Positions 52,646 to 61,494 of a DNA stretch of 64,000 nucleotides are shown in pieces. The stretch is taken from the NCBI GenBank assembly GCA_963838835.1, contig CAWITA010000027.1, positions 168,968 to 232,967 on the forward strand, in the 5' to 3' direction. How positions within the stretch are numbered: position 1 is the stretch's first letter; the number at the start of each line of letters is the position of its first letter. The position numbers were made by a program, and so were the translations under genes. The DNA comes from Bog-473 sp963838835. GTDB lineage: Bacteria > Actinomycetota > Acidimicrobiia > Acidimicrobiales > RAAP-2. The notes beneath the pieces are model-generated. The model did not search any database. It was not told the origin of the DNA and saw nothing but the letters and a program-made list of their open reading frames with translations.

Positions 52646-52887
52646 TTTGTGGACAGGGCGCCAGACTAAGATGCGTTCGGGTCAAGCCCTTTTCGAGACT
52701 TTCGCGTCACGAGCCTGACTTGACCGCTGCAGATGACGCCCTGCTGCGGCATCTGGCCCAGATTGGCCTGGTGGACGAGCAGACATCAACCGGGTTGAGC
52801 GTGCACGCCAACTTCGCTGTCCAAGAGACCGATGCCTACCTTGAGGCCCTGCTCGCCAACGAGCGCGCCGCCGCCCAAGGAGCCCGG

Positions 52888-53053
52888 GTGCTCTCCATCG
52901 CCAAGTTGGTGGCCCGCGCCGATGACTACTACTTGCGTCCCCTAGTTGCCGGCAGCGAGGAGTCACTACGCCGGGGCCGTCGAGTCCCTCGGCTACTGGC
53001 TGGGTGAGGGCGCTCGGCTCCTCGGAGTCAGCGGCGAGGTGCCGAGGACCTAG
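52888..53053 (+). pseudogene. MobF/TrwC-type relaxase, N-terminal relic, frameshifted
   Basis: GTG 52888 reads MLSIAKLVARADDYYLRPLV and AGSEE; one extra T at 52963 shifts the frame, after which HYAGAVESLGYWLGEGARLLGVSGEVPRT follows, cited by YWLGEGARLLG, ending at TAG 53051-53053. This is the opening of TrwC-type conjugative relaxases (LSIxKL...YY...W-x-GxGA..LGL.G.V). All catalytic His and later domains are missing. Upstream in the same frame a TTG at 52720 opens further codons of unknown origin. It marks a former conjugative element. It overlaps the ATPase stop by 26 bp. Confidence 0.65.
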
Positions 53054-55778
53054 CCCGGATCACGAATTTGCGAAGCTCATCGGCGCCCAAGACGATAAAT
53101 GGAAACGGGATCAACAGGAGCAGATCGCTCGCGGGCGGAACCGCGGTTCCGAGTAGCGCCTGAAACGGGGGCGTCAGCACGAACACGGCAGCAATGGCAA
53201 GCTCGCCCGCGATCGCCCAAAGCAGGTAAGGGTTGCTGAACACTCCGACCGAGCGCAGCGACGCCCGCTGGGTGCGGACCGCGAAGGCTGTGCCGATCTG
53301 TCCGAAGATGACCCCAAGGAAGGTCATCGTCGTGGCCTGCTGGTAGGCATGGTGGAAGGGGGTGTGGACGCCGGTGGGGTCGCCGGAGTGCCAGCCGGCC
53401 TGGGTGAGGACATAGAAGAACCCGGCGAGCGAGAGGAGGGCAACGATCAGACCCAGAAACAGCCAGGCGCGGATCAGCATTGGTCGGCGGATCAAGCCTT
53501 CGGACTGGCGGCGCGGGGGGCGATTCATGATCCCGGGCTCGGCCGGGTCACGGCTCAGCGCTAGCGAGGGAAGCGTTTCGGTTCCGACGTCGAAGGCGAG
53601 CAGCAGGAGCACCGGAAACGGCAGCGGCACGGCGCCGCCAGCCAGTGCGAAGACCAGGAACGGGAGTGTCTCAGGTGTGGCGTGGGCGAAAATGTAGATG
53701 ATGAACTTGCGGATGTTGTCGTAGACGACGCGACCCGCCTGCACCGCGGTCACGATGGTGGCGAAGTTATCGTCGGTAAGGACCATCGTCGCGGCCTCGC
53801 GCGCGACGTCGGTGCCTGTCTTGCCCATGGCCACCCCGATGTCGGCTCGCCGGAGTGCAGGTGCGTCGTTGACGCCGTCACCAGTCATCGCAATCACATG
53901 ACCGTCGGCCTGGAGCGCTTCGGCGATCTGCAGCTTTGCCTCGGGTGAGGCACGCGCGAACACCACTTCTCGGTTGCCAGAGATGGCCCGCTCGATCTCT
54001 TGCTCGCTGCGATGGTCAAAGGAATCCGCGTCGATCACTAGCGGATCCTCCCCGCCGATGCCGACTCGCCGCGCGATCGCCGCGGCCGTTAGCGGGTGAT
54101 CGCCGGTGATCACTATCACGCGGATCCCAGCCGTGTGGCAGTGGGCGATCGCGTCTGCGGCTTCGGGCCGTGGCGGATCGAGCATCGTCACGAGTCCGAC
54201 GAAGCACAGGCCCTGCTCGGCCGCCTCGCGCGCCGGCACCTCGCCCGTCAGCGGCAGCGAGCGTCGGGCGAACGCGAGCACGCGCTGTCCCTGGCTGGCG
54301 TAGTCGGAGACCCGCTTGGAGATCTCCTGGCGGCGCAATCGTCCCAGTGCGACCTCGGTACCGGCGCGTTCGAGCACCGTGGTGCAAGCCGGCAGCACGG
54401 ACTCGGGCGCGCCCTTGGTGTGCAACCAGTTGACGCCATCGCCCGCGTCGAGCGTGCTCATCAGCTTGCAGTGCGCGTCGAAGTTGTATTCATGGCGGCG
54501 GGACCGTTCACGCCGATCGGTTCGAACCTCGCCGCCTAGGGTCCGTGCGGCCTGCAGTACTGCGATCTCGGTCGGGTCGCCAGACGGGCTCTCCCCCAGG
54601 TCCAGGCGCGCGTTGCTGCAGCTCGCCGCGGTCTCAATCAGAGCGTTTAGCGGTGATTGCGCCGGTCCGGTCTCGGGGACCCCTTCCGTGTCGACCTTAA
54701 TCTCCCCGGCGCAGGTCCAAATCGCGACCGGGTGCATCCGGTTTTCGGTCAGCGTTCCCGTCTTGTCGGTGCAGATCACATCCGTGCTTCCGAGCGTCTC
54801 GACCGAGCTCATCCGCTTTACGACCGCCCCGCGCCGGGCGAGGAGCGTCACCGCCACAGCGAGTGACAGGGTGATCACGGGAAGCAGTCCCTCGGGAACC
54901 ATGCCTGCCAAGAGCCCCACCGCAAACGTGACGGCGCTCCGCGGCGACAGCCCCGTCACAAAGATCGCCAGCGGGACAAATGCGATCGCCAGCGCTACCG
55001 CGACCTTGGCTATCAACCAGGAGACCCGGCGTACCTGTTGATCGAGCGGGCTGGGTTCCTCCTTGACGCCTTGAGAGAGCGCCGCGATCCGGCCCAGTTC
55101 GGTGTGCATCCCGGTGGCGAACACAACCGCCTGCGCATCACCGCCCGTGCACATGCTGCCTCCGAACAGAAGTTCGCGCGCTTGCAGGCGCGGACGGTCG
55201 CGATCGTGGTACTCCGCCGAGCGAATCGCCGGCACAGACTCACCGGTAATCGTCGAGAGGTCGACCTCGACCGCGCCCGATATCAGCCGCATGTCGGCGG
55301 CGATCCGCTCCCCCTCCTCGACCAGCGCAATATCGCCGGGAACGAGTTCGGCGGCGTCGACCACCTTCGGGGTGCGGTCGCGCATGACCGTGACCTTCTG
55401 AGGTATGTACCCAGCGAGCGCTTCGACCGCCTTCTCCGCGTGGCGCTCCTGAACGAGGGCGACCACTGCGTTTAGGACGATGATCAGCACCACCGCGACG
55501 CCGATGGTGATGCTGCCGACGATGAACGACAACAGCGCCGCTGCCCACAGCAGCAACGCCAGCGGGTGCGTGAACTGCCGTGCTAGTTCTCGCGGCCATT
55601 GTGCACCCCGCCGGCGCTCGAGCTCGTTGGAACCGTACTGCGTAAGGCGTCGCTGCGCCTCGCGAGAGCCGAGCCCGTCCAGCTGAGTCCTCAGCGAGCG
55701 CAGCAGGTCCTCGACCGCCTCGGTTGGATCCGTCGGCGCCGAAGGCATCGACGCTTGCTCGATCGTCTCAGTCACCAC
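53028..55778 (-). CDS. CtpF-like P2-type cation-transporting ATPase
   Basis: A 916-residue P-type ATPase; the start is set at GTG 55778 (VVTETIEQASMPSAP), since the upstream frame is Arg-rich. It has the N-terminal cation ATPase domain (LGSREAQRRLTQYGSNELE), TITGESVP actuator, VPEGLLPVITLSLAVAVTLLARRGAVVKRM, the phosphorylation site CTDKTGTLTENRM, TGDGVNDAPALRRADIGVAMG hinge and about ten membrane helices. Length and architecture match the DosR-regulated CtpF of M. tuberculosis; the ion (Ca, Na or K) is unproven. Divergent from a DUF1918 gene, as part of the stress island. Confidence 0.88.
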   Translation of the reverse strand: MVTETIEQASMPSAPTDPTEAVEDLLRSLRTQLDGLGSREAQRRLTQYGSNELERRRGAQWPRELARQFTHPLALLLWAAALLSFIVGSITIGVAVVLIIVLNAVVALVQERHAEKAVEALAGYIPQKVTVMRDRTPKVVDAAELVPGDIALVEEGERIAADMRLISGAVEVDLSTITGESVPAIRSAEYHDRDRPRLQARELLFGGSMCTGGDAQAVVFATGMHTELGRIAALSQGVKEEPSPLDQQVRRVSWLIAKVAVALAIAFVPLAIFVTGLSPRSAVTFAVGLLAGMVPEGLLPVITLSLAVAVTLLARRGAVVKRMSSVETLGSTDVICTDKTGTLTENRMHPVAIWTCAGEIKVDTEGVPETGPAQSPLNALIETAASCSNARLDLGESPSGDPTEIAVLQAARTLGGEVRTDRRERSRRHEYNFDAHCKLMSTLDAGDGVNWLHTKGAPESVLPACTTVLERAGTEVALGRLRRQEISKRVSDYASQGQRVLAFARRSLPLTGEVPAREAAEQGLCFVGLVTMLDPPRPEAADAIAHCHTAGIRVIVITGDHPLTAAAIARRVGIGGEDPLVIDADSFDHRSEQEIERAISGNREVVFARASPEAKLQIAEALQADGHVIAMTGDGVNDAPALRRADIGVAMGKTGTDVAREAATMVLTDDNFATIVTAVQAGRVVYDNIRKFIIYIFAHATPETLPFLVFALAGGAVPLPFPVLLLLAFDVGTETLPSLALSRDPAEPGIMNRPPRRQSEGLIRRPMLIRAWLFLGLIVALLSLAGFFYVLTQAGWHSGDPTGVHTPFHHAYQQATTMTFLGVIFGQIGTAFAVRTQRASLRSVGVFSNPYLLWAIAGELAIAAVFVLTPPFQALLGTAVPPASDLLLLIPFPFIVLGADELRKFVIRARSSAPRR

Positions 55779-56029
55779 GCCCGCCCCACTACGACGGCGA
55801 CGTTCTGTCGGACGAGCGCTGAGGAGACCGCCACGCTCAGCTGAGTCTCGCCGATGTTCGCGTTCGAAGTCCGCGGCGTCGAACCTCATTGGGGCAGTGA
55901 AGTCGACGTTACGAGCACGACATCCGGTTTCCTCGGCCACGGTCCGCGACACCACAGATGGCAGGACTCTTCGGCCCTGCCTAACGCTGCACCCAGGACC
56001 GATGATGGGATGGTACGAAAGGAGCAACC
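55779..56029. other. Gap between the ATPase and DUF1918
   Basis: About 250 bp between two divergent starts. The minus frame is open but Arg-rich with no domain. No DosR-like palindrome is visible here, only CCAGGACCGATGATGGG, which is a poor half-site. The right end carries the AAAGGAG ribosome site (56018-56024) of the DUF1918 gene. Confidence 0.5.
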
Positions 56030-56230
56030 ATGGATGCCAACGTGGGATGCCGGAGCGTCGTGCGTGGCCACCGCACGGGCCAGCCGGTGCGCGCCTGCCT
56101 TGTGCTCGAAGTGAGGGGCTCTGGGGGCGGCGCGCCATACCTGGTCCGTTGAGACGACAGCGGTCACGAAACCCTCTTCTTCCCTGGTAGCGACGCTACC
56201 GTCGACCACGTCGACCACGTCGACCACGCC
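56030..56230 (+). pseudogene. DUF1918 protein, in-frame TGA at conserved Trp
   Basis: ATG 56030 with strong AAAGGAG reads MDANVGCRSVVRGHRTGQPV, continues RACLVLEVRGSGGGAPYLVR, then TGA at 56150-56152. The frame goes on without shift as DDSGHETLFFPGSDATVDHVDH. The family has Trp at exactly the stop position (PYLVRWxDGHxxLFFPGxDA), so TGG has become TGA. The three GTCGACCAC repeats at 56201-56227 encode VDHVDHVDH. DUF1918 proteins are common in DosR regulons. The 40-residue product may be non-functional. Confidence 0.75.
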
Positions 56231-56281
56231 CCCAGAGCCAGGTGGCTGAGCCAGGTGCCTGCTGAGACATGGCCGGCCGGG

Positions 56282-56617
56282 TCAGCCTCGGGCGAGGACA
56301 GCTTGCGCCGCCTCGAAGGCCTCTTTGACCTCGCGGAGGAGCTTCTGCACGCCCTCACGGAGGGTGTCGGCGTTGACCGCCGCGTCGTGGCGGGCCTCGC
56401 GCAGTTTCGAGTAGGCGGCAAGACAAGCGTTCTGCGCGATGTCCAGCTGTTTCGTCGCCCGCTCGCGGGCATCGAGCTTGGCCAGGTCGCCCTGCAACTT
56501 GAGCTCGTCGATCCGGGACCTCCACTGGTCCAACGTGCGGGTCATGGACTCGACCAACTCGGTCTTCTGTTTCTGCCGGGCGGTGTCGCCACCGGCGTCC
56601 GGTGTCGTGTGTGACAT
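56282..56617 (-). CDS. Small coiled-coil protein, unknown
   Basis: A 111-residue helical protein (MSHTTPDAGGDTARQKQ, then long heptads TRTLDQWRSRIDELKLQGD and LREGVQKLLREVKEAFEAAQAVL). The ATG at 56617 has a GGAGGA site. Members of this type occur next to stress-island genes in actinobacteria, but no function is known to me. A DosR-like palindrome lies 78 bp upstream of its start. It is convergent with the DUF1918 gene. Confidence 0.65.
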   Translation of the reverse strand: MSHTTPDAGGDTARQKQKTELVESMTRTLDQWRSRIDELKLQGDLAKLDARERATKQLDIAQNACLAAYSKLREARHDAAVNADTLREGVQKLLREVKEAFEAAQAVLARG

Positions 56618-56694
56618 AGCGATCCTCCTTTTCTCCAGTCGGTATCACAGCTGTACGTCTTGATCAGCGTGTATCCGATGCCGGCATGGAGATA

Positions 56695-56708
56695 GGGCCG
56701 AAGGTCAC
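56695..56708. promoter_or_regulatory. DosR-box-like palindrome C
   Basis: GGGCC-GAAG-GTCAC, preceded by TA. It shares TAGGGCCGA-GGTC with the boxes at 60009 and 61440 (14 of 16 positions). It lies 78 bp upstream of the coiled-coil gene on its strand. The rest of the gap to 56901 shows nothing recognisable. Confidence 0.5.
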
Positions 56709-56901
56709 ACGGGAGATTCGCAGGCGCGCTGTTAGTGGATTCCGCGATCGATGCAAGCTGGCGCAAGTCCAAGCGCCAACCGCGCTAATGGATAAGAATC
56801 GTTGCCTCGATGCTGAGCTCGGCGTCAGTGATGCAGGTCCGCTTCGATCGACCCGTCTCGCCTGAGCGGGAGCAGCAAGATGGGGAGCTGCACCGTGCCG
56901 A

Positions 56902-57609
56902 CTATCTGACGAACGCAATGCGTGCCCTTCCGGCCGTGCTGTCCTGTGACCAGCTCAGCACGATCAGATCGGCGCCGTACTCGTGGCACACCTCCGCGAC
57001 CTGAGTTCCCACGTGTCCGTGACGGAACTCGATGCTGGCCTCTTGCTGGGGCAGGTGTCGGGAGAGGAACTCCTTGCCCAGGATCTCGAGATCGCGCCAG
57101 GGATGGTCGAGCATTGCGGGCGCCGTGGACTCGGTGAAGACGTGGATCACGATGAGCTCCACGTCGACCGCCAGGAGCGGCAGCAGCACCTCGAGCACGG
57201 GTTGGGTGGAGGCTTCCGTGCCCTCGAGGGGAATGAGGAGCCGGCGGATGAACCCAGGAGGGACGAAGTCGGGGGGCACGATGACGACCGGCTTGGTGCA
57301 GTGTTCGATGATGTGCCTGGCCGTCGTCTCAAGTAGGCGCCGGTCATTGGCCATTGCCTTGGTGCCGATAACTGCTGCAATCACGTGTGGCGCTTCGACT
57401 GCGCTAAGGAGCGCGGGTTCGAGTGGTCCTGGGAGCAGGTGTAATGAAACGTGAGCACGGTCGGTGCGCGCCTTGACGGCTTCGTCGTGGGCTGTGGTGA
57501 CGTGGATTGCCTCGACGTCCGTAGTGGTCAACGCTGCGATTCTGAGTGCAGTGTCGAGTACCGATTGGGCGGTCGGACTGGCGTCAAGGGCGACGAGGAC
57601 GATGCTCAT
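56902..57609 (-). CDS. Universal stress protein, two USP domains
   Basis: A 235-residue tandem USP. Domain 1: MSIVLVALDASPTAQSVLDTAL ... VIAAVIGTKAMANDRRLLETTARHIIEHCTKPVVIVP, cited by key parts; domain 2: RLLIPLEGTEASTQPVLEVLLPLL ... DLIVLSWSQD. The second glycine loop is degenerate, so ATP binding is doubtful. ATG 57609 has an AAGAAG site. No stop separates it from the preceding GH65 frame, so a natural fusion or read-through is possible. Confidence 0.8.
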   Translation of the reverse strand: MSIVLVALDASPTAQSVLDTALRIAALTTTDVEAIHVTTAHDEAVKARTDRAHVSLHLLPGPLEPALLSAVEAPHVIAAVIGTKAMANDRRLLETTARHIIEHCTKPVVIVPPDFVPPGFIRRLLIPLEGTEASTQPVLEVLLPLLAVDVELIVIHVFTESTAPAMLDHPWRDLEILGKEFLSRHLPQQEASIEFRHGHVGTQVAEVCHEYGADLIVLSWSQDSTAGRARIAFVR

Positions 57610-60016
57610 GGCTGCTTCTTCTTTGGATGGGTGCGGCCAGTAATCGCGAACGTGCGCCCCGGATCTTCGCAGCGAAACTGTCTCGTGGTCTCCGAGACGT
57701 ACACGGATCGAACCGTCGCATCGGACGGCGACCGAATCGTGCTCGGCCCGTACGGTGACTCGCCTCCCGTGAAACCTCAAGCGAAGCTCCAGTGCAGACC
57801 ACTCCTCGGGGAGGGAAGGGTCGATGGAGAGGAAATCGTCTTGCGCCCGGAGCCCTAAAAACCCGTACGCCAGTGCCTGCCAGACCCCGCCCATGGTGGC
57901 CAGGTGCAGGCCGCCCGCGGTGGTGCCGGTGACATCGTCGATGTCGAGTCGTGCCGCCAAGCGGAACAGCTCCAGCGCGCGCTCGGGCTCCCCGGCGCGG
58001 GCGAGGAGCGCGGCCGAGATCGCAGGCGAGAGCGAGCTGCCATGGGCAGTGCGAGGTTCGTAGAAGCCAAGGGATGTGGCGAGTGAATGCGGTACCACCT
58101 GGTCGGGGACAAGGTGATAGAGCATGAGCACATCGGCCTGCTTGATGAGCTGGGATCCTGTGACCCGCTCGCTCCCGAGCACCATGTCGACGGCCAGTGG
58201 CGGTGGACCGATCTGGGTCATCAGAAGGGGTTCCAGATCGAAGTAGCCGGCAAACTGCTCGTAGAGACCTCGCTCGGGGTCCCACCCGTCGACGAGGCAG
58301 TCCGCCAGGGCTCGCCACGTCTCGGCCTCTTGTGGGTTGCCCTTCGTCTGGGCGAGGACCTCCGCGCCCCGGCGAAGGTTCCAGCGCGCCATCACGTTGG
58401 TGAACGCGTTGTCGTCGACGAGCTGGTGGTACTCGTCGGGCCCCATCAACTGGTCGAGGTGGCCGCGACCTGCGGAATCGAGTCGAATGCGGCTGGCCCA
58501 GTACCGGGCTGTCTCCACCACGAGATCGCGACCCGCTCCCGCCAAGAACGCAGTGTCTCCTGTCCAGGCGGCGTAATGCTCGGAGGCCCAGGCCACATCG
58601 GCCACGATGTGCTCTTCGTGCGCGCCGGTTGCTATCGGGATCATGTTGCCGCTGAGGTCCGCGGACTTGCCTCGGGGTGACGTCGTGTCCGTTGCCGGCC
58701 GACACCCAGGGGAAGCGGGCGCCAGCGTGGCCATATGTCTCGGCGAGTTGTCGGGCAGCGGGGAGACGGCGGATGCGGTACTCGAGCATGGCGCGCGCGG
58801 ACGCCGGGCGGATGGCGACGAGGGCCGGAAGCACGAAGACGTCGGCGTCCCAAAAGACATGCCCCTCATAGGCGGGCCCCGTGAGACCGCGGGCTCCCAC
58901 CGCAGCCTCGCCATCGGGGGCTGCGGCGGCGAGCAGGTGGAACACCGCAAAGCGCGCCGCCAGTTGATCGTGCGCGACGTCGTCGTGATCCCCTTCGATC
59001 ACGACCTCCGCGTCCTCCCACATCTGGGCCCAGGCGCATCTGTGCTCGGCCAACAGTGTGTCGAAGCCGAGAGCTTCTGCCTGCTCGAGGTGCTCGCCGG
59101 CCAGTCGGGAGCCGTCGACTCCGGTGGGAGGAGCGGCCCACGCCGCCAACCGCTCGACGACGTCGCAACCATCGACCACGGTGACCCTTTGCTGCGCCGC
59201 CACTGCCAGCCGATGTTCGCCAACGCCTGTGAAGGCGAGGTCGACGCCCTGCATCTCCTCTCGCGTGAACCCGTCGTTACCCTTTGGAGGGCGTAAGGGA
59301 TCACCTGGCTCGATGCGGCCCGCCGGCGCCTCGGCCCTCAGTGCCATGGCGTACGGGGAGGCGGCAGAGACAAAACGCATCGATCGCAGGCTGAACCCTG
59401 TCGGATTGCCGCGCACCAGCGTGCCAATGCGGAGGTCGAGCAGACGGTGCTCAGTGCGTTGGTGGGAGCCGGTGGGCAGGTCGAGCCCGGTCCAATTGGG
59501 TCCGGGGAGGATCCTCCCCTCGTCGTCGTAGACGCCACCAACGAGAAACAGTGGGGTCGAGTCCGAGCCGTCCTCCTCGAGAGAGCCACGCGTTCCCGCC
59601 CAACCGTTGCCGACCCAGCCAAGCGACTCGGCGACCCGGACCCGGCCGATCCGAGAGGAGAGGGGTAGCACCCAACCGGGGTCGCGGTCGACCCCGGGCA
59701 CCCGATGGTCCGCTCGTCGAGTGAGCTGCAGGTCGAGCAGCTCGGCAAAACGGGCCGGACCGCCCCCGAGGTGTATGACGCCGTCGGGAACGCCGCTTGG
59801 CTCGACTCCGACCGAGACGACCGGCGCACGGGAAAGGGGGTGCACCATCATGAACGAATCACTGCCCCTGGCTCCACCTATGGGACCGAACTCGTCCCCG
59901 CCGATGAGAATGAGCTCGCCGGTGATGCCGCGCCGAAGCAGCCAATCGGCCGCCCAGCGCGCCGAGTCGGACTGCACTCGTGTCTCCGGGTCATCCGGCC
60001 CACCTCGAAGGACCAT
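57610..60016 (-). CDS. HAD-tail/GH65 glycosyl hydrolase (OtsB1/Rv2006-like), frameshifted
   Basis: The N-terminal 90 residues look like the tail of a HAD trehalose-phosphatase domain (RWAADWLLRRGITGELILIGGDEFGPIGG, cited by GDEFGPIGG; VSVGVEPSGVPDGVIHLGGGP). The GH65 part follows: WVGNGWAGTRGS, ARGLTGPAYEGHVFWDADVFVLPAL, GPDEYHQLVDDNAFTNVMARW (catalytic Glu) and IKQADVLML. The frame breaks at NGHDV (GGGG 58674-58677, one extra base) and resumes SPRGKSADLSGNMIPIATGAHEEHIVADVAW. The HAD N-terminal half is missing. ATG 60016 sits inside a DosR-like box; GTG 59977 is the alternative. The last codons run into the USP in frame. Confidence 0.75.
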
Positions 60017-60022
60017 CGGCCC
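60009..60022. promoter_or_regulatory. DosR-box-like palindrome D
   Basis: On the minus strand GGGCC-GATG-GTCCT; together with the flanking base, the 15-mer GGACCATCGGCCCTA (60010-60024, plus strand) is identical to one at 61441-61455. It overlaps ATG 60016 of the GH65 gene, which favours GTG 59977 as the real start. Confidence 0.6.
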
Positions 60023-60470
60023 TACCTGAGCCCGAGGCGGGAGGTTTGCATTGACAGTGGTGTGCGAGATGGGAGAGGGAACCGGAGGACCGCGATATTC
60101 AGCGCTGTCGAGAGGGAGCAACGGAAGGAACACTCCGTCGCACAATCTGGCGAAGCTCGAACACCGTGAGGTCGATGCTCGGCGGCTGTTCTGCGCGCAT
60201 CGCGAGCGTTCTACGCGTGCGCCGCTACCACGGCACCGTGACTTGACCGTCGCTCCCGTCGAAAGGCATCCCAATGCCGGCCAGATCGGCTCGAGGTCCG
60301 GCTGAGGACGCCCCGGTGGCCTACAAAAACGTCGACGAGGTTACGTGGCCGAGTGTGAGCGCGGCGGGCTGCTCGGCGCGGCGCCCGGCTGCGGCGACTC
60401 GGCCTGGTGAAGGTCCAGCGATCGGCGTGCTTACGTGTTGTCCCCGAGACCCCGTCGAAGGGAGCTAGCG
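60023..60470. other. Gap between GH65 and PRPP synthetase
   Basis: About 450 bp between two divergent genes. The minus frame from 60274 is open but shows only low-complexity Arg/Ser/Cys codons, not the missing HAD domain. No other gene is evident. The right end has GGGAG (60460-60464) as ribosome site for the next gene. Confidence 0.5.
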
Positions 60471-61406
60471 GTGGCGCTCTGCATTGTGGCCGGCACGGCG
60501 AATCCCAACCTCGCCGACGCCGTGGCGGCGGGCGTCGGGAGCGTGGCGATGCGGGGCGGACTCGAGCGGTTCCCGGACGGCGAGTTCTGCCCGGTCGTTG
60601 GTCCCATGCGGGGCGACGACGTCTACGTCCTCCAGCCGACGGCGCCGCCGGTGAACGAGCACCTGATGGAGCTCGCGCTCTTGTTGGACGCTTGCCGACG
60701 AGCCGGAGCAGGGCGGGTGACCGCCGTTGTGCCGTATTTCGGATACGCCCGCCAGGATCGCCGAACCCGACCTGGCCAAGCGATCGGCGCACGCGTGGCC
60801 GCCGACGTCTTGGCGGTGGCGGGTGCCGATCGCATCGTCGTCGTCGATCCTCACACGTCCGAGTTCGAGGCTACGTGTTCGGTACCGGTGGAGGTGCTCA
60901 GTGCCACGTCCGGGCTCGTCACTGCACTCAGCGATCGCGAGCTGGGTCGTTCCGTGATCGTGGCGCCGGATTTGGGCGCGGTCAAGTTGGCCGAACGCTA
61001 TGCGGCAGTCACCGGCTTGCCGGTCGCCCTGGTGCGCAAGAGCCGCATGTCCGGTACCAGTGTTCGCGCCGAAGAGCTGGTCGGCGAGGTCGAAGGCTGC
61101 CGGCCGATCGTCGTCGACGACATGATCTCGACGGGCGCCACTATCGAGGCGACTGCCCGGCTGCTCGAGGCCCACGGCGCCCTCCCGGGGATGGTCGTGG
61201 CCGCCACCCACGCGCTGCTGCTCGACCCTGCTCCTGATCGGCTCGCCCAGCTCGAGCTCGCCCGCCTGCTCGTCACCGACACGGTTCGGGTTCCATCGGT
61301 GGCCCTGCCGGCGTTGGAAGTGTGTTCGGTCGCACCCCTTCTGAGTGATGCGATTGGCCGTCTGCACCGGGAGGAACCGATCGACGACCTCGGTCGCTTC
61401 GAGTGA
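60471..61406 (+). CDS. prs: Ribose-phosphate pyrophosphokinase (PRPP synthetase)
   Basis: A 311-residue protein starting at GTG 60471. RFPDGEFCPVV and VVPYFGYARQDRRTRPGQAI are the ATP and ribose-phosphate flexible loop regions, VVVDPHTSEFEATCSVPVEVL follows, and CRPIVVDDMISTGATIEATA is the PRPP-binding loop. It makes PRPP from ribose-5-phosphate and ATP. It is shorter and more divergent than housekeeping Prs, and its neighbour is a phosphoribosyltransferase, which suggests a dedicated stress copy. Confidence 0.88.
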   Translation: MALCIVAGTANPNLADAVAAGVGSVAMRGGLERFPDGEFCPVVGPMRGDDVYVLQPTAPPVNEHLMELALLLDACRRAGAGRVTAVVPYFGYARQDRRTRPGQAIGARVAADVLAVAGADRIVVVDPHTSEFEATCSVPVEVLSATSGLVTALSDRELGRSVIVAPDLGAVKLAERYAAVTGLPVALVRKSRMSGTSVRAEELVGEVEGCRPIVVDDMISTGATIEATARLLEAHGALPGMVVAATHALLLDPAPDRLAQLELARLLVTDTVRVPSVALPALEVCSVAPLLSDAIGRLHREEPIDDLGRFE

Positions 61407-61439
61407 GCCCCGGTCCAGCACGCTGGCCCGGGCCGCCGC

Positions 61440-61453
61440 GGGACCATCGGCCC
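61440..61453. promoter_or_regulatory. DosR-box-like palindrome E
   Basis: GGGAC-CATC-GGCCC lies 41 bp upstream of the ATG of the phosphoribosyltransferase-hydrolase gene. It shares an exact 15-mer (GGACCATCGGCCCTA) with palindrome D, in the same orientation. Confidence 0.6.
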
Positions 61454-61494
61454 TAGCGGCCTGGGCGCCATGGGTGGACAGTGAGCCGGTGGTC

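Noticed and set aside
53028..56138. P-type ATPase read from its most upstream start (1036 aa)
   Set aside because: The first 120 residues are Arg-rich without homology; GTG 55778 gives the family length.
56186..56227. Hairpin GGTAGC-GAC-GCTACC and three GTCGACCAC repeats as a regulatory or mobile-element end
   Set aside because: Both are explained by coding: they encode GSDATVDHVDHVDH of the DUF1918 protein.
55886..56227. A 113-codon minus-strand frame starting MVDVVDVVDG
   Set aside because: It is the antisense reading of the DUF1918 gene and has no recognisable domain.
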